From Acaryochloris sp. CCMEE 5410 (lineage in GTDB: Bacteria > Cyanobacteriota > Cyanobacteriia > Thermosynechococcales > Thermosynechococcaceae), in contig NZ_AFEJ02000001.1 of the NCBI RefSeq assembly GCF_000238775.2, positions 3,224,001 through 3,288,000 on the forward strand: 64,000 nucleotides of DNA, written 5' to 3'. The position numbers and the translations under genes were made by a program. The notes under the pieces are model-generated. The model was given only the letters and a program-made list of their open reading frames with translations, was not told the DNA's origin and ran no database searches. Shown piece by piece: positions 1-9,717 of the stretch; positions within the stretch are counted from its first letter, which is position 1, and every line of letters starts with the position of its first letter.

Positions 1-885
1 GGTTTAGTAGCTAGCACCCTCTTGGTCTATTCAGGGATCTGTATCTTCTTTTTTGTGCGGCAAGAAGCACTACTCTACGATTCCGAACTAACCCTTGAAA
101 CGGTACCCAGCGATCAACCCTTTCAATTACCGTTCCAAACCGTCAAAATTCCGGTGGGGTCAACCTCTGAGCACTTGAATAGTTGGTGGGTACCTGCCCC
201 TCACCCCTTAGAAGACACCATTGCTCTACCCGAAGAACCTCACGATATCCTGGCCGAACCGAAAGTGATTCTGTATTTCAACGGACGGGCAGGCAACAAG
301 GGGTCTCGCAGTCACTTAGAACGCGTCAAAGGTTTCCGTCAGCTGGGCTTTTCTGTCTTGCTCGTTGATTATCGGGGCTATGGGAATAGCTCGCCTCGCC
401 AACCTAGTGAGGCCAGCTTGTACGAAGATAGCCAAGCCGCCTGGCGCTATCTGACTCAAACCCGGGGCATGGCTGCCCATCAAATTGTGATTTATGGCGA
501 ATCCTTGGGCGGAGCCGTCGCCATCGACTTAGCGGTTAAGCAGCCCAATGCAGCTGGCGTTATTGTCCAAAGTTCTTTTACGACGCTACCCGCAGCAGCG
601 AGGGAGATGGACTGGTTTCGGTTTCTCCCTGTCGATTGGATCCTCACCCAACGGTTTAATTCCCTAGCTAAGGTGCGGTCTTTGAAAACCCCTGTCCTTT
701 TCCTCCATGGCACCGCAGATCAGATTGTGCCGGTATGGATGAGTCATAGGCTGTATCAGGCAGTGCCTTCAGAGACCCCTAAAGAATTAGTGGTAGTGCC
801 CGATGCTAACCATTTCCGTATTTATCGTCCGGGTCAGCATTCTTATCTGAAAGCCATACAGCGATTGGTAACCAAGATGCAATAA
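1..885 (+). CDS. alpha/beta hydrolase, membrane-anchored (5' end outside window)
   Basis: A serine hydrolase of the alpha/beta fold, resembling the ABHD13/BEM46-type group with an N-terminal membrane anchor. The frame is open to base 1, so the true start lies upstream; the first in-window start-like codon is TTG at 22. A hydrophobic stretch near the N-terminus (VYSGICIFFFV) would anchor it with the catalytic domain following. The nucleophile elbow GESLGG, the acid region HGTADQIVP and the C-terminal DANHF histidine form a complete catalytic triad, so the enzyme looks active. The substrate cannot be inferred. It is convergent with the next gene, with 64 bases between the stops. Confidence 0.85.
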   Translation, partial: GLVASTLLVYSGICIFFFVRQEALLYDSELTLETVPSDQPFQLPFQTVKIPVGSTSEHLNSWWVPAPHPLEDTIALPEEPHDILAEPKVILYFNGRAGNKGSRSHLERVKGFRQLGFSVLLVDYRGYGNSSPRQPSEASLYEDSQAAWRYLTQTRGMAAHQIVIYGESLGGAVAIDLAVKQPNAAGVIVQSSFTTLPAAAREMDWFRFLPVDWILTQRFNSLAKVRSLKTPVLFLHGTADQIVPVWMSHRLYQAVPSETPKELVVVPDANHFRIYRPGQHSYLKAIQRLVTKMQ

Positions 886-949
886 CGCTGCTTCCCTCTC
901 CATTGATGGGCCTTGAGCTGACATTTGTGCTGAACTTCATGCTAACTCA

Positions 950-1654
950 TCAAGACTGAGAGAGCTGTCTGACAGTGATTTGCACCTTCATACTGATTTG
1001 TAAGGCTTCTTGAATCAGATCTTGATAGTCCTGGGCTTGATCCTGTAACTCTAAAGCTTGCAGGTTGATCAAGGCTTGATCCAAATCCAGCAGAGCTTGA
1101 TGCCGGTGAATCAGTTGTTGATGCTGGCGAATCAGCCTTTCTAGATTTAATGCCGTGACTAAACTGGTGCGACTAGCGTGTAAGGCATCCAAGATGAGCG
1201 TGTGATCGGACGTCAGGGCTGAGGGATTCACGTGGGTCAGACCGTCCAACAGGATGACCGTCTCCACTAGCTGATTATATTGGTCAATATCATCCAGTAA
1301 CTGCAACAGAGGTCGTAAATTGCGAGTTCGATGCCAGAGATAGAGATGCCAGCTGGCAAACATCAGCCCCGTTGCTGTTCCTGTAACCTGAAGAAATCGG
1401 TGGGGGTGGGCCGTATCCCGTAATGGGATCAGACCAACGGGCACCGACAACATACCGAGCAAGGCCAAAGCAATCATTTCTACCCCCAATACTCGCAGCC
1501 AATGTTGGGGTTGACGCCAAACCGATAGGCGGTAAACGCCTCCCCATAAGCTGCCGACCCAAAAGGAAGTGGTGGTAAAACCCGTTTGGGCTTCAAGATC
1601 ATCGGTGGTCAAGCGTAGGGCTTGTAGGTTATCTAAGTTGCGGGTACCGGTCAT
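950..1654 (-). CDS. hypothetical membrane protein with C-terminal coiled coil
   Basis: I do not recognise the family. About 234 residues. After a polar N-terminus there are two hydrophobic segments (around LGVEMIALALLGMLSVPVGLI and ATGLMFASWHLYLW), then a long Leu/Gln-rich stretch (LEIRLIRQHQQLIHRHQALLDLDQ-like) predicted as helical or coiled coil. I chose the ATG at 1654 because a longer frame (to 1705) would overlap the upstream gene. With this start the two genes are 5 nt apart, suggesting co-transcription and possibly a membrane complex. Confidence 0.6.
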   Translation of the reverse strand: MTGTRNLDNLQALRLTTDDLEAQTGFTTTSFWVGSLWGGVYRLSVWRQPQHWLRVLGVEMIALALLGMLSVPVGLIPLRDTAHPHRFLQVTGTATGLMFASWHLYLWHRTRNLRPLLQLLDDIDQYNQLVETVILLDGLTHVNPSALTSDHTLILDALHASRTSLVTALNLERLIRQHQQLIHRHQALLDLDQALINLQALELQDQAQDYQDLIQEALQISMKVQITVRQLSQS

Positions 1655-1659
1655 GCGCT

Positions 1660-2346
1660 TTAGCCCTGCATCAGATTTGCGATCGCATCTAGAACCCCTG
1701 TCCAAAAATTCCCTTCCCGAGGGCGAAACAGCTCAAAGGCTCCCGGTGAACCAAAGAAGGGACGAAGGGTCCAGCCCAACTGACTGCCAACAAACCCATA
1801 GAGCCCCAACCAAAAGCGAAGCACCGTAGACCGAAGTTGGACGTTAGTATCCGTCTCTGATTGGGCGACGGGACGCATAGCCTGATAGAGGAACGACACC
1901 CCAAACATGCCCGTCATCGCAAAAATCACCACGTTGAGTAGCAGGTAAAAGGAATAGTCTTGAACAGGGGAAATGGTGATCACAAAAAACAAAGTAATCG
2001 GAGCAAATCCTACTAGCAGCAGGGCAATGACAGCAGCTGCACTCAAGACATAAGTGAAATGCTGCGCGATGGTTTGACGAGAACCAAACAGGGCATTAAA
2101 CACGTATAGGGCAGGTAGGCAGACCAGTAAGGTAATTAGATAGAGGGTGGGCAGTTTGAGGCCCGAGGACAGGGCCTGCAGCGGACTATGAAAGGAGCCG
2201 ACAATCGCGCCATAGGTAGCGAAACTGCAAAAGCTACAGATTAGTAGAGCAGAAATTTTGACCGATAATCGCTTTCCCTCGTGAATTTCTTGGAGAAAGG
2301 TTTGTCGGTCTTTGAGGAGAGCAATAAAAATAGCAACAGCGTTCAT
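1660..2346 (-). CDS. polytopic membrane protein, uncharacterised
   Basis: About 228 residues with roughly five to six hydrophobic segments (e.g. VKISALLICSFCSFATYGAIV, LYLITLLVCLPALYVFNALF, YVLSAAAVIALLLVGFAPI, YLLLNVVIFAMTGMFGVSFL), so an integral membrane protein. An N-terminal amphipathic segment (LLKDRQTFLQEI) precedes the first span, as seen in several cyanobacterial Yip1-like conserved membrane proteins; this assignment is tentative. The ATG at 2346 was preferred over the in-frame GTG at 2376. The gene lies 5 nt upstream of the coiled-coil membrane gene and probably shares its transcript. Confidence 0.65.
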   Translation of the reverse strand: MNAVAIFIALLKDRQTFLQEIHEGKRLSVKISALLICSFCSFATYGAIVGSFHSPLQALSSGLKLPTLYLITLLVCLPALYVFNALFGSRQTIAQHFTYVLSAAAVIALLLVGFAPITLFFVITISPVQDYSFYLLLNVVIFAMTGMFGVSFLYQAMRPVAQSETDTNVQLRSTVLRFWLGLYGFVGSQLGWTLRPFFGSPGAFELFRPREGNFWTGVLDAIANLMQG

Positions 2347-2471
2347 AAACAAGGATGGCAGCGAAAAATTAAGCACAGCCTAGCTTTGCCCATCTGGTCC
2401 TGTCAGTCGGCTGAAGTCGGGAGTTCTGAGGAAAAAGTCGGGTCAGGTCGGTTTGAGGACTCAGGCCAGAT

Positions 2472-3770
2472 TTACCTCATATGGTCTTCCAGGTTCAGAA
2501 TTACTGTTTCTAGGTACCACTCCTCTGAACGCCCAGGATAATGAGCTTTTGTACTCCGAACCATCCCTTTCGCTAATTCTTGGTTCCCTCCCAATAAGTC
2601 CAATAACCGCTGCCACAAGCGCTCGTGGGTGGTTTGTGGGGGTGGCGGTGGCGGAGCTTGATTGGCAGCCTGGGCAGGGGGTTGAAGCTGATTGAGTTGG
2701 GCGAGCACCTGCTGATAGTTAAACCATTCTTCCTGGGCACAAAACAGGCTAATGGCCCGCTGGTAATCGGCAATGGCTTGGGGATTTTCCTTCATTCCCG
2801 CATAGGTGAGGCCGCGCTGATAAAAAGCATCGGCATTATTGCCATTTAAACGTAAGGCTTCTGCATAGTCTTCGATGGCTCCCAAATGATGACCAATGGC
2901 CCGGTAGGCATTGCCTCGTGCAACATAGGCATCACTATCTTCAGGAGATAGGAATAAGGCTTGGTTACAGTCTGCAATCGCCCCCTGGGGATCCTTGAGG
3001 TTTAAGCGAGCTTTGCTCCGCCCGCGAAAGGTGATCGGATCTTCAAATTTAAGGGTAAGGGCTTGATTAAAATCAGCCATGGCAGCCTGATAATTGCCCT
3101 GCTTGCAATAGACTAATCCCCGGCAGCAATAGGCTTTGCCATCTTGAGGATCGGCCTGTAAGACCCAATTAATATCCGAGAGGGCCTGACTGAGCTGGCC
3201 GATTTTGGCCCGATCGAGGATTTGCGTAAAGTAATCTTTTTCTGACAGGGCAGGGGGCGGTGCGTTGGGTGACTTTGTGATTGGAGCGTTAGCATTGGGC
3301 GTTTTGGGTCGGATTTCCTCAATCTTGTCAATGCATTGGCGTGCTCCCTCTGCATCTTTTTGATCCAGGTAAAGTCCTGAAGCCACCTTAAAGTCGGCGA
3401 TTGCCGCTGGGATTTCTCCTTGCTTGCGATGGACAATGGCTCGCAATTTATAGGCAGCAGCATAGGTGCGATCGCACCCAATCGCCAGTTCCACATCAGC
3501 CATCGTTCCTGGGATATTTTTTAAGGAGAGTCGGGCTAAGGCTCGACAGTAATAGGCTTTGGCCGATTTAGAATCAATCTCTAGGGCTTTGCCATAGTCC
3601 TCAATGGCGGCATAGACGTTACCAGAATCGTAGTAGGCCAACCCCCGCTGACAATAGGCATCGATGGAGAACGGATCGGCGTCCAGAACTTGGGTAAAGG
3701 TTGCGATCGCATCTGCATATTGCTTTTGTCGCAGTTGCGCTTGGCCTTGTTGAAATAACGGGGCACTCAT
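2472..3770 (-). CDS. tetratricopeptide repeat protein
   Basis: A protein-interaction scaffold made of about eight TPR units in two blocks. The first (residues about 1-130) and second (about 180-340) are separated by a Pro/Asn-rich linker. Repeats show the usual pattern (A-Y-x-x-R-G-L-A-Y; A-I-A-D-Y-x-x-A-I-x-L). A run of prolines (PPPPPP) joins the repeats to a C-terminal domain of about 60 residues (HERLWQRLLDLLGGNQELAKGMVR) that is not TPR and is unassigned. The ATG at 3770 is used; an in-frame GTG lies two codons upstream. No signal peptide is visible, so it is presumably cytoplasmic. No partner can be named. Confidence 0.85.
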   Translation of the reverse strand: MSAPLFQQGQAQLRQKQYADAIATFTQVLDADPFSIDAYCQRGLAYYDSGNVYAAIEDYGKALEIDSKSAKAYYCRALARLSLKNIPGTMADVELAIGCDRTYAAAYKLRAIVHRKQGEIPAAIADFKVASGLYLDQKDAEGARQCIDKIEEIRPKTPNANAPITKSPNAPPPALSEKDYFTQILDRAKIGQLSQALSDINWVLQADPQDGKAYCCRGLVYCKQGNYQAAMADFNQALTLKFEDPITFRGRSKARLNLKDPQGAIADCNQALFLSPEDSDAYVARGNAYRAIGHHLGAIEDYAEALRLNGNNADAFYQRGLTYAGMKENPQAIADYQRAISLFCAQEEWFNYQQVLAQLNQLQPPAQAANQAPPPPPPQTTHERLWQRLLDLLGGNQELAKGMVRSTKAHYPGRSEEWYLETVILNLEDHMR

Positions 3771-4148
3771 GGGCACTCTGATGGTGGTGCAGATTTCAAG
3801 CCAACAGGCTTGCTGAATAAGACTAATATCCTAACCAATACTCCACTGGGCTGAGAAGGACCTATTGATGCTGACCAATTCTTAATTGGTGAGAAATATA
3901 CCAGTTCGCTGACAGAGAATGCTTCAATCTACCCTGAGTTCGGTTTTTACTTCCAGAGATCCTTACAACTTTACGTCAAGATACTTTACAATCAGCAATA
4001 CTGCCCTGGGCATAATTAACAAAGACTTTAGAATTTAAATTACGACGTTTTAAAGCGCCCATCCCTGCTACACGGGCAATCTAACAGTCTTACGTCCACC
4101 CCTTGGTGGTTTGTCAACGTTTGTAGCACTATCCCTTAGAGAAGAAAG
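3771..4148. other. intergenic region upstream of EF-G gene
   Basis: This 378-bp gap lies between divergent genes and contains no convincing ORF. A CATAAT at 4011-4016 is a candidate -10 for the downstream gene, but its -35 (TTACAA, 19 nt upstream) is poorly spaced. A purine-rich stretch (AGAGAAGAAAG) just before 4149 may serve as ribosome binding site. The promoter for the TPR gene must also lie here. Confidence 0.4.
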
Positions 4149-6236
4149 ATGAAAGACCTCACCCGCTATCGCAACATTGGTATCTTTGCCCACGTAGATG
4201 CCGGTAAAACTACAACAACCGAAAGAATTTTGAAGTTAACCGGTAAAATCCACAAGATTGGTGAAGTGCACGAAGGTGAGGCCACCACTGACTTCATGGA
4301 GCAGGAACAAGAGCGGGGTATCACCATTCAGTCTGCTGCCACCTCCTGTGAGTGGAAAGACCATCAACTCAATATTATTGACACGCCAGGGCACGTTGAC
4401 TTCACGATTGAGGTGTATCGTTCTCTCAAAGTTTTGGACGGCGGCGTTGGCGTTTTCTGTGGGTCTGGTGGTGTTGAACCTCAATCCGAAACCAACTGGC
4501 GCTATGCCAACGACTCTAAAGTCGCTCGGATTATCTACGTTAATAAACTAGACCGCATGGGCGCTGACTTCTATCGCGTCGTCGACCAGGTCGAGAATAT
4601 CCTGGCGGCCAAACCTTTGGTCATGACCCTGCCCATCGGTACCGAAAACGACTTCATCGGTGTCGTTGATGTATTAACCGAGAAAGCATGGGTTTGGGAC
4701 GATTCCGGCGATCCTATGAACTACGAGATCAAAGATGTGCCCGACGACATGAAAGATGATCTGGCCACCTATCGAGAGCAGCTGATCGAGACCGCTGTTG
4801 AGCAAGACGATGACTTGATGGAGCGGTATCTAGAAGGTGAAGAGATCAGTATTGAGAACCTGAAGCGCTGTATCCGCAAGGGAACTCGTGACTTGGCTTT
4901 CTTCCCCACCTATTGTGGTTCTTCCTTTAAGAACAAAGGGGTTCAGCTCGTTCTGGATGCTGTGGTGGACTATCTACCGAACCCGAAAGAAGTCAATCCT
5001 CAACCTGAAATTGACTTAGAAGGGAATGAGACTGGCAACTTTGCCGTAGTTGATCCCAGCAATCCCATGCGGGCATTGGCCTTTAAAATTATGGATGACC
5101 GCTTTGGTGCTCTCACCTTTACCCGAATCTACTCCGGTACGATTTCCAAAGGTGATACGGTCCTCAATACTGCCACGGGCAAAACTGAGCGGATTGGTCG
5201 CTTGGTGGAAATGCATGCCGACTCTCGGGAAGAAATCAACTCGGCTCAAGCCGGAGATATCGTAGCTATCGTCGGTCTGAAGAATGTGCAGACGGGACAT
5301 ACCCTCTGTGATCCGAAAGAGCCTGCCACTTTAGAACCGATGGTCTTCCCTGATCCGGTGATCTCGGTTGCGATCGCACCCAAGAAAAAAGGTGCTGACG
5401 AGAAGTTGGGGATGGCCCTGAGCAAAATGGTGCAAGAGGATCCCTCTTTCCGTGTCGAGACCGACCAAGATAGTGGTGAAACCATCATCAAAGGGATGGG
5501 TGAATTGCACCTCGACATTAAGGTCGATATTCTCAAGCGCACCCACGGCATTGAAGTCGAAGTGGGTAAACCTCAAGTGGCTTACCGAGAGTCGATTACC
5601 AAGCGTCTCGAAGATAGCTATACCCACAAGAAGCAGTCCGGTGGTTCCGGTCAGTACGGCAAGATTGATTACGTCATCGAACCCGGTGAACCCGGAACAG
5701 GATTCGAATTCGAATCTAAGGTCACGGGTGGTAACGTGCCTCGTGAATTCTGGCCTGCAGTGGAGAAAGGCTTTGGCAATAGCCTAGAGAAAGGCGTGCT
5801 GGCAGGCTTCCCCTGCGTTGACATGAAAGTCACTCTGACAGATGGGGCCTACCACCCGGTTGACTCCTCTGCGATCGCCTTTGAAATCGCAGCGAAGGCG
5901 GCCTATCGTCAGTCGGTTCCTAAGGCGGGTCCTCAGTTGCTAGAGCCGATCATGAAGGTTGATGCCTTTACCCCTGATGATCACGTGGGTGATGTGATTG
6001 GAGATCTGAACCGTCGTCGAGGCATGATCAAATCTCAAGATGCCAACCCCATGGGAGCCAGAATTAAAGCTGACGTGCCCTTGAGTGAAATGTTTGGCTA
6101 TATTGGTGACCTGCGCACCATGACCTCCGGTCGAGGCCAGTTCTCCATGGAGTTTTCTCACTATGCTGCTTGTCCAACCAATGTGGCAGAAGAGGTGATT
6201 AAGGAAGCCAAGGAACGCCAAGAAGCAAAGGCATAA
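4149..6236 (+). CDS. fusA: translation elongation factor G, cyanobacterial paralogue type
   Basis: A full-length GTPase of 695 residues that would drive ribosomal translocation. All G motifs are present: AHVDAGKTT (residues 14-22), the switch I segment [18 protein letters not shown] and NKLD. Domains II-V follow with intact family signatures (QVAYRES, GSGGQYG-like [20 protein letters not shown]). The segment [19 protein letters not shown] differs from the AVGGVQPQSETVWRQA of canonical EF-G and agrees with the second cyanobacterial EF-G, the Sll1098-type of Synechocystis as I remember it. It is therefore probably an additional EF-G and not the one in the str operon, as no rpsL, rpsG or tuf is adjacent. 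It is monocistronic and followed by a terminator-like hairpin. Confidence 0.93.
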   Translation: MKDLTRYRNIGIFAHVDAGKTTTTERILKLTGKIHKIGEVHEGEATTDFMEQEQERGITIQSAATSCEWKDHQLNIIDTPGHVDFTIEVYRSLKVLDGGVGVFCGSGGVEPQSETNWRYANDSKVARIIYVNKLDRMGADFYRVVDQVENILAAKPLVMTLPIGTENDFIGVVDVLTEKAWVWDDSGDPMNYEIKDVPDDMKDDLATYREQLIETAVEQDDDLMERYLEGEEISIENLKRCIRKGTRDLAFFPTYCGSSFKNKGVQLVLDAVVDYLPNPKEVNPQPEIDLEGNETGNFAVVDPSNPMRALAFKIMDDRFGALTFTRIYSGTISKGDTVLNTATGKTERIGRLVEMHADSREEINSAQAGDIVAIVGLKNVQTGHTLCDPKEPATLEPMVFPDPVISVAIAPKKKGADEKLGMALSKMVQEDPSFRVETDQDSGETIIKGMGELHLDIKVDILKRTHGIEVEVGKPQVAYRESITKRLEDSYTHKKQSGGSGQYGKIDYVIEPGEPGTGFEFESKVTGGNVPREFWPAVEKGFGNSLEKGVLAGFPCVDMKVTLTDGAYHPVDSSAIAFEIAAKAAYRQSVPKAGPQLLEPIMKVDAFTPDDHVGDVIGDLNRRRGMIKSQDANPMGARIKADVPLSEMFGYIGDLRTMTSGRGQFSMEFSHYAACPTNVAEEVIKEAKERQEAKA

Positions 6237-6264
6237 TCATAGCCTAGCCTTAATAAACAGTAAG

Positions 6265-6299
6265 CAAACGGCGCATTCTCCACTAGGGTGTGCCGTTTG
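6265..6299 (+). terminator. stem-loop downstream of EF-G gene
   Basis: The arms CAAACGGCGCA and TGTGCCGTTTG form an 11-bp stem with one G-U pair and a 13-nt loop. It begins 29 nt after the EF-G stop and is followed by a short T-containing tract (TTGATTT). It fits an intrinsic terminator, although the U-run is weak. Confidence 0.65.
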
Positions 6300-6445
6300 T
6301 TGATTTAGCGATCGGGTTTAGACAATACTTTATGTTCTCCTTCTCACCGATGTAGAGACTGATGATTGGAGAACTTCAGTTGGATTTGGAGCTAGTTTTA
6401 AGAGTAGGATAACAACCTATTCCTGGTGATCGCCAACATTAGATA

Positions 6446-7762
6446 ATGAGCAAAGAAAGCAACGGTCAGGCTTTGATTGCCGCAATTCAGCAAAGGGATT
6501 GCAATCAGGTTTGTAGTTTGTTAGATGCTGGATTCTCTCCTGATACCTGGGATGACTGCAATATTCCTGGCTTAGTGATTGCAGCTCAGAAGGGTTACAC
6601 CGACATTGTAGAGATCTTATTGGTTGCTGGAGCCAATTTCGCTTCCCCAGGGATCGCAGAACCCCAGGGAAGCAAGGGTGAGTTTGGAGATTTTCGCGCA
6701 TCAGGACCGATGGCTATTTGGGCCGCTGCGGTAGCGGGTCATCAGGATATTCTCCAAATCTTGAAATCTGCGATGCCAGAAATGCTTGGCCAAGTTTTGG
6801 TTGGTATTTGTGAAAGAGGCAGTCTTGCAGCGCTGCACACTCTGCTTGCTGTTATCGATGTGCATCAGTACTACAGCTACGGCCCCTTACAGGCCGCCAG
6901 CCAAGCAGGACGACCGGATGTGGTTCAGATCCTTGTCCAGTCAGGGATTGATGTAAATCGACCTAGCATCACTAAAGAAACACCATTAGTCGTGGCAGCT
7001 GACCAGGGTTATGTGGAAGTTGTTAAGACATTAGTGGAAGCAGGTGCCCTAGTGGATTCATGGACAAGTGATGAGGATTCTCCTTTATTCGGTGCTGCCT
7101 ATTGTGGACATTTGGAGGTTTATAACTATCTTTTTCCTCTTGTCTCTGAAGAAACTCAAAGATATGCAGAATACACCCTACATAAAGCTTTAAAGCGAAA
7201 AGCACGAGAACAAAACACAGATGTAGAAGCTTTTATCAAAGGTGCCATGTTAGGACAGATGGACGTTATTCAGTGGGGCCTTCGACGTGGAATAGATATC
7301 AATGCAATCGGTGCTAGCAACCAAACTGCGTTAATGTATGCAGCCTCTTCTGGCTTGCAACAGATAGTTCAGATATTGCTGGAGGCAGGCGCAGATCCCA
7401 ATATTCAAAGTGATGATGATGGTCCAGATGCAGGCACGACAGCCTTGATGAAAGTAGCAAGTCATTATGCCTGCCATTTTGCAGAAAACGTTCAAGAGAT
7501 TATTAAGCTGTTGGTAGCAGCAGGAGCAGATCCAAATCTTCAAGACAAAGCAGGCCGTACAGCCTTGATACATAGCGTAACTTGGGGGTATTCAAAGCCT
7601 GCTATTGAGGCTCTCAAAACACTCATTTCGGTGGGTGCTGATCTCAATATTCACGATAATGCGGGTAAAACAGCTTTGATATATGCACAGGATCGTTGTC
7701 AGGAGCAGGCCGGCTTTTCTGTAGTTGTAGAGTTACTTGAACGATCAGGTTTGTCAGAGTAA
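6446..7762 (+). CDS. ankyrin repeat protein
   Basis: 438 residues consisting almost entirely of ankyrin repeats, about eight or more, giving a curved binding scaffold. The consensus is clear in several units: GYTDIVEILLVAGANF, GRPDVVQILVQSGIDVN, GYVEVVKTLVEAGALVD, GLQQIVQILLEAGADPN, and the last two with AAGADPNLQDKAGRTALIH. The middle section (about residues 100-145 and 225-270) is degenerate. There is no signal peptide or catalytic domain. It is convergent with the next gene, with only 11 nt between stops. The partner protein is unknown. Confidence 0.85.
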   Translation: MSKESNGQALIAAIQQRDCNQVCSLLDAGFSPDTWDDCNIPGLVIAAQKGYTDIVEILLVAGANFASPGIAEPQGSKGEFGDFRASGPMAIWAAAVAGHQDILQILKSAMPEMLGQVLVGICERGSLAALHTLLAVIDVHQYYSYGPLQAASQAGRPDVVQILVQSGIDVNRPSITKETPLVVAADQGYVEVVKTLVEAGALVDSWTSDEDSPLFGAAYCGHLEVYNYLFPLVSEETQRYAEYTLHKALKRKAREQNTDVEAFIKGAMLGQMDVIQWGLRRGIDINAIGASNQTALMYAASSGLQQIVQILLEAGADPNIQSDDDGPDAGTTALMKVASHYACHFAENVQEIIKLLVAAGADPNLQDKAGRTALIHSVTWGYSKPAIEALKTLISVGADLNIHDNAGKTALIYAQDRCQEQAGFSVVVELLERSGLSE

Positions 7763-7773
7763 AGAACAATAAA

Positions 7774-8271
7774 CTACTCAACCGTCCATTCCCCATTAGC
7801 AGAAAAGTTAATTTTGAGTGTCTTACTTTGAGACTGTAGCCAGCCTTGACGATGCCAAGTGATCAACAATGAACGCTGTTCAATCGCCGCTTCAGATGTA
7901 CCAATATTGACGGGATTGCTAGCATCACCCATCGTAATGCTGAGATTTGGATCAGCTTTGACCACCTCAATCGCTGCAGAGGAGAGATAAGCATGATTCT
8001 TGGGTTTTATACTCTTCCACGCTAAACGCAGCTCGGCTTGGGACTCACCCAAACGAAAGGTCGCTTGGTGCGGCGTTGCTTCAGGCTCCTGCACACTAGA
8101 TTGATCGGACTCCTGTTCATACTCAGAGAAGGTGAAAGGTTCACCCAACGGCCCAACGGGTGTACTAGGAGGGCCACAGCCCACCAGTAAGGTTCCGACT
8201 AACACAAGGGAGCTCAACGTCACTCCAGAACAAGAGGTAGAACGTGGGTCCCGAAACAGCCCAGCGCGCAT
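7774..8271 (-). CDS. putative lipoprotein, uncharacterised
   Basis: About 165 residues. A signal peptide with a lipobox (SLVLVGTLLVGCG, lipidation at the Cys) is followed by an acidic linker (EYEQESDQSSVQEPE) and a beta-rich domain without recognised motifs. I chose the ATG at 8271 because AGGAGG sits 7 nt upstream; this Shine-Dalgarno overlaps the stop codon of the preceding DUF3370 gene. That arrangement implies translational coupling in a two-gene operon. Probably envelope-located; function unknown. Confidence 0.7.
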   Translation of the reverse strand: MRAGLFRDPRSTSCSGVTLSSLVLVGTLLVGCGPPSTPVGPLGEPFTFSEYEQESDQSSVQEPEATPHQATFRLGESQAELRLAWKSIKPKNHAYLSSAAIEVVKADPNLSITMGDASNPVNIGTSEAAIEQRSLLITWHRQGWLQSQSKTLKINFSANGEWTVE

Positions 8272-8282
8272 CAACAAACCTC

Positions 8283-9626
8283 CTAATCTTTGGTGAGTGT
8301 TCTGATGGTCAGCACTTGGGGAGGCGTAGAATCTGGCGGATAAAGGAACTCAACATTGACCAGCTTCTGCTGTTTGGGATCGATGGGAAGTGTCAGCAGA
8401 GCCTTGCCGCGTTGACCCCGTCGCTGCACCAAGTGAAAGAAGCGTCTTTGGGCCTTGCCAAAGGTGTCAGTATAGCTGAGCTTGACCGTTCCTCGAAAAA
8501 AGGCTGACCCTGTTGGCCGCTTGAAGAAGCGCAAGCCTTTTTGGGTAAGCTCATCTTCTTTGATGGGGGTTTGCAAGGACAGAGAAATTTTCTGGGGGTC
8601 TTTCGTTGTATTTTTTAGGGGCAGATCCAGGCTATATCGCAATCCATAATTGCCATGGGATTTATAGGCCGTATCACCATAGCGCACCAGCATCGGCGCA
8701 CTTTGAATCTGCCCGGTGCCTAATGTGCCGCGATCTAAGGAATTGATCACATAGGAAAAGGCCTTGCCGGGCTTCGGGATATCTAGCTCGTCATCCCCCG
8801 GTTTATTGGTCACTTTGGCTTTCCATTCCGAGCCTTGAGACACTCCCGCGACTCGGCCATAGAAAAACTTCTCGGCCTTAGAGTCGGGGGGTGTGGGTGG
8901 TTGATCTCTCGGCGATACCAAGCTGCCCTTGGTCAGCGTTTGCTTCCAATCATCCAACAAAGGGGCCTGAAACTTCCATTTCGAAGGAGAGCGAGCATAT
9001 CGGGTCATGCTGGCAGCGTAGAGCTTACCGTTGGTCCAGAGGCGTAGCCAGGTGGTGCGGCTATTGCTGGGGGGCAACTGCAAATTCACCAGCATTTTGC
9101 TTTCACCGGGCGGAATCACCAGATTGGTGTCCCAACCGGCTTGCCGTTGCCGACGCAGCACATCACCCGCCGTCCGACTTCCCGGACCCGAATAGACGTT
9201 ACCCCCTGGATCAGCGGTCTGAGATGGAAGATCCACAAAAGGGGCCTGGGACTGACTTAGATAGCTATTGGCCTGCAGTACCAACACCTTGACAGGCTTG
9301 CTGGTGGGATTATGCAATAGCACCCCTAAATAAAGAGGGCGCTTACCTTTTTTGGAGTCAATTCGGGTGACATGATGGGCAAACACATCAAATCGACCGG
9401 ATAAGGCATAGTTCAAATGAGCGTCAGGAGACTGTTTACCTGTTTCAGGAAAGGTCGATAAAAGAATACCTTCCGATTTAACAATTTCTGGACTATTGCT
9501 ATTAAAAACAGGGAATTTATCCAGTTCTCCCGGTAAGGCCCTGACTTCCTGGGGAATGACCACTTCGGAGGCGGCGGCAATCGTACTTGCTTGAGCGAGA
9601 AGTAGGGCAGGCAGGAAAAATGACAT
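8283..9626 (-). CDS. DUF3370 family secreted protein
   Basis: 447 residues with an N-terminal signal peptide (FFLPALLLAQASTIAAA), then a beta-rich domain. The segments VVIPQEVRALPGELDKFPVF, LLHNPTSKP and VVIPPGESK-like positions match my recollection of the cyanobacterial DUF3370 family, a group of exported proteins of unknown function. It is first in an operon with the lipoprotein gene downstream. Likely periplasmic or cell-surface. Confidence 0.8.
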   Translation of the reverse strand: MSFFLPALLLAQASTIAAASEVVIPQEVRALPGELDKFPVFNSNSPEIVKSEGILLSTFPETGKQSPDAHLNYALSGRFDVFAHHVTRIDSKKGKRPLYLGVLLHNPTSKPVKVLVLQANSYLSQSQAPFVDLPSQTADPGGNVYSGPGSRTAGDVLRRQRQAGWDTNLVIPPGESKMLVNLQLPPSNSRTTWLRLWTNGKLYAASMTRYARSPSKWKFQAPLLDDWKQTLTKGSLVSPRDQPPTPPDSKAEKFFYGRVAGVSQGSEWKAKVTNKPGDDELDIPKPGKAFSYVINSLDRGTLGTGQIQSAPMLVRYGDTAYKSHGNYGLRYSLDLPLKNTTKDPQKISLSLQTPIKEDELTQKGLRFFKRPTGSAFFRGTVKLSYTDTFGKAQRRFFHLVQRRGQRGKALLTLPIDPKQQKLVNVEFLYPPDSTPPQVLTIRTLTKD

Positions 9627-9717
9627 GAATACATCAATACAATTGAGCGAATAAATTCTACCAGCCCATGATCCCCACCTTGAAGCTTAATGGGCCGCTT
9701 TGACAGATGACCTATTC

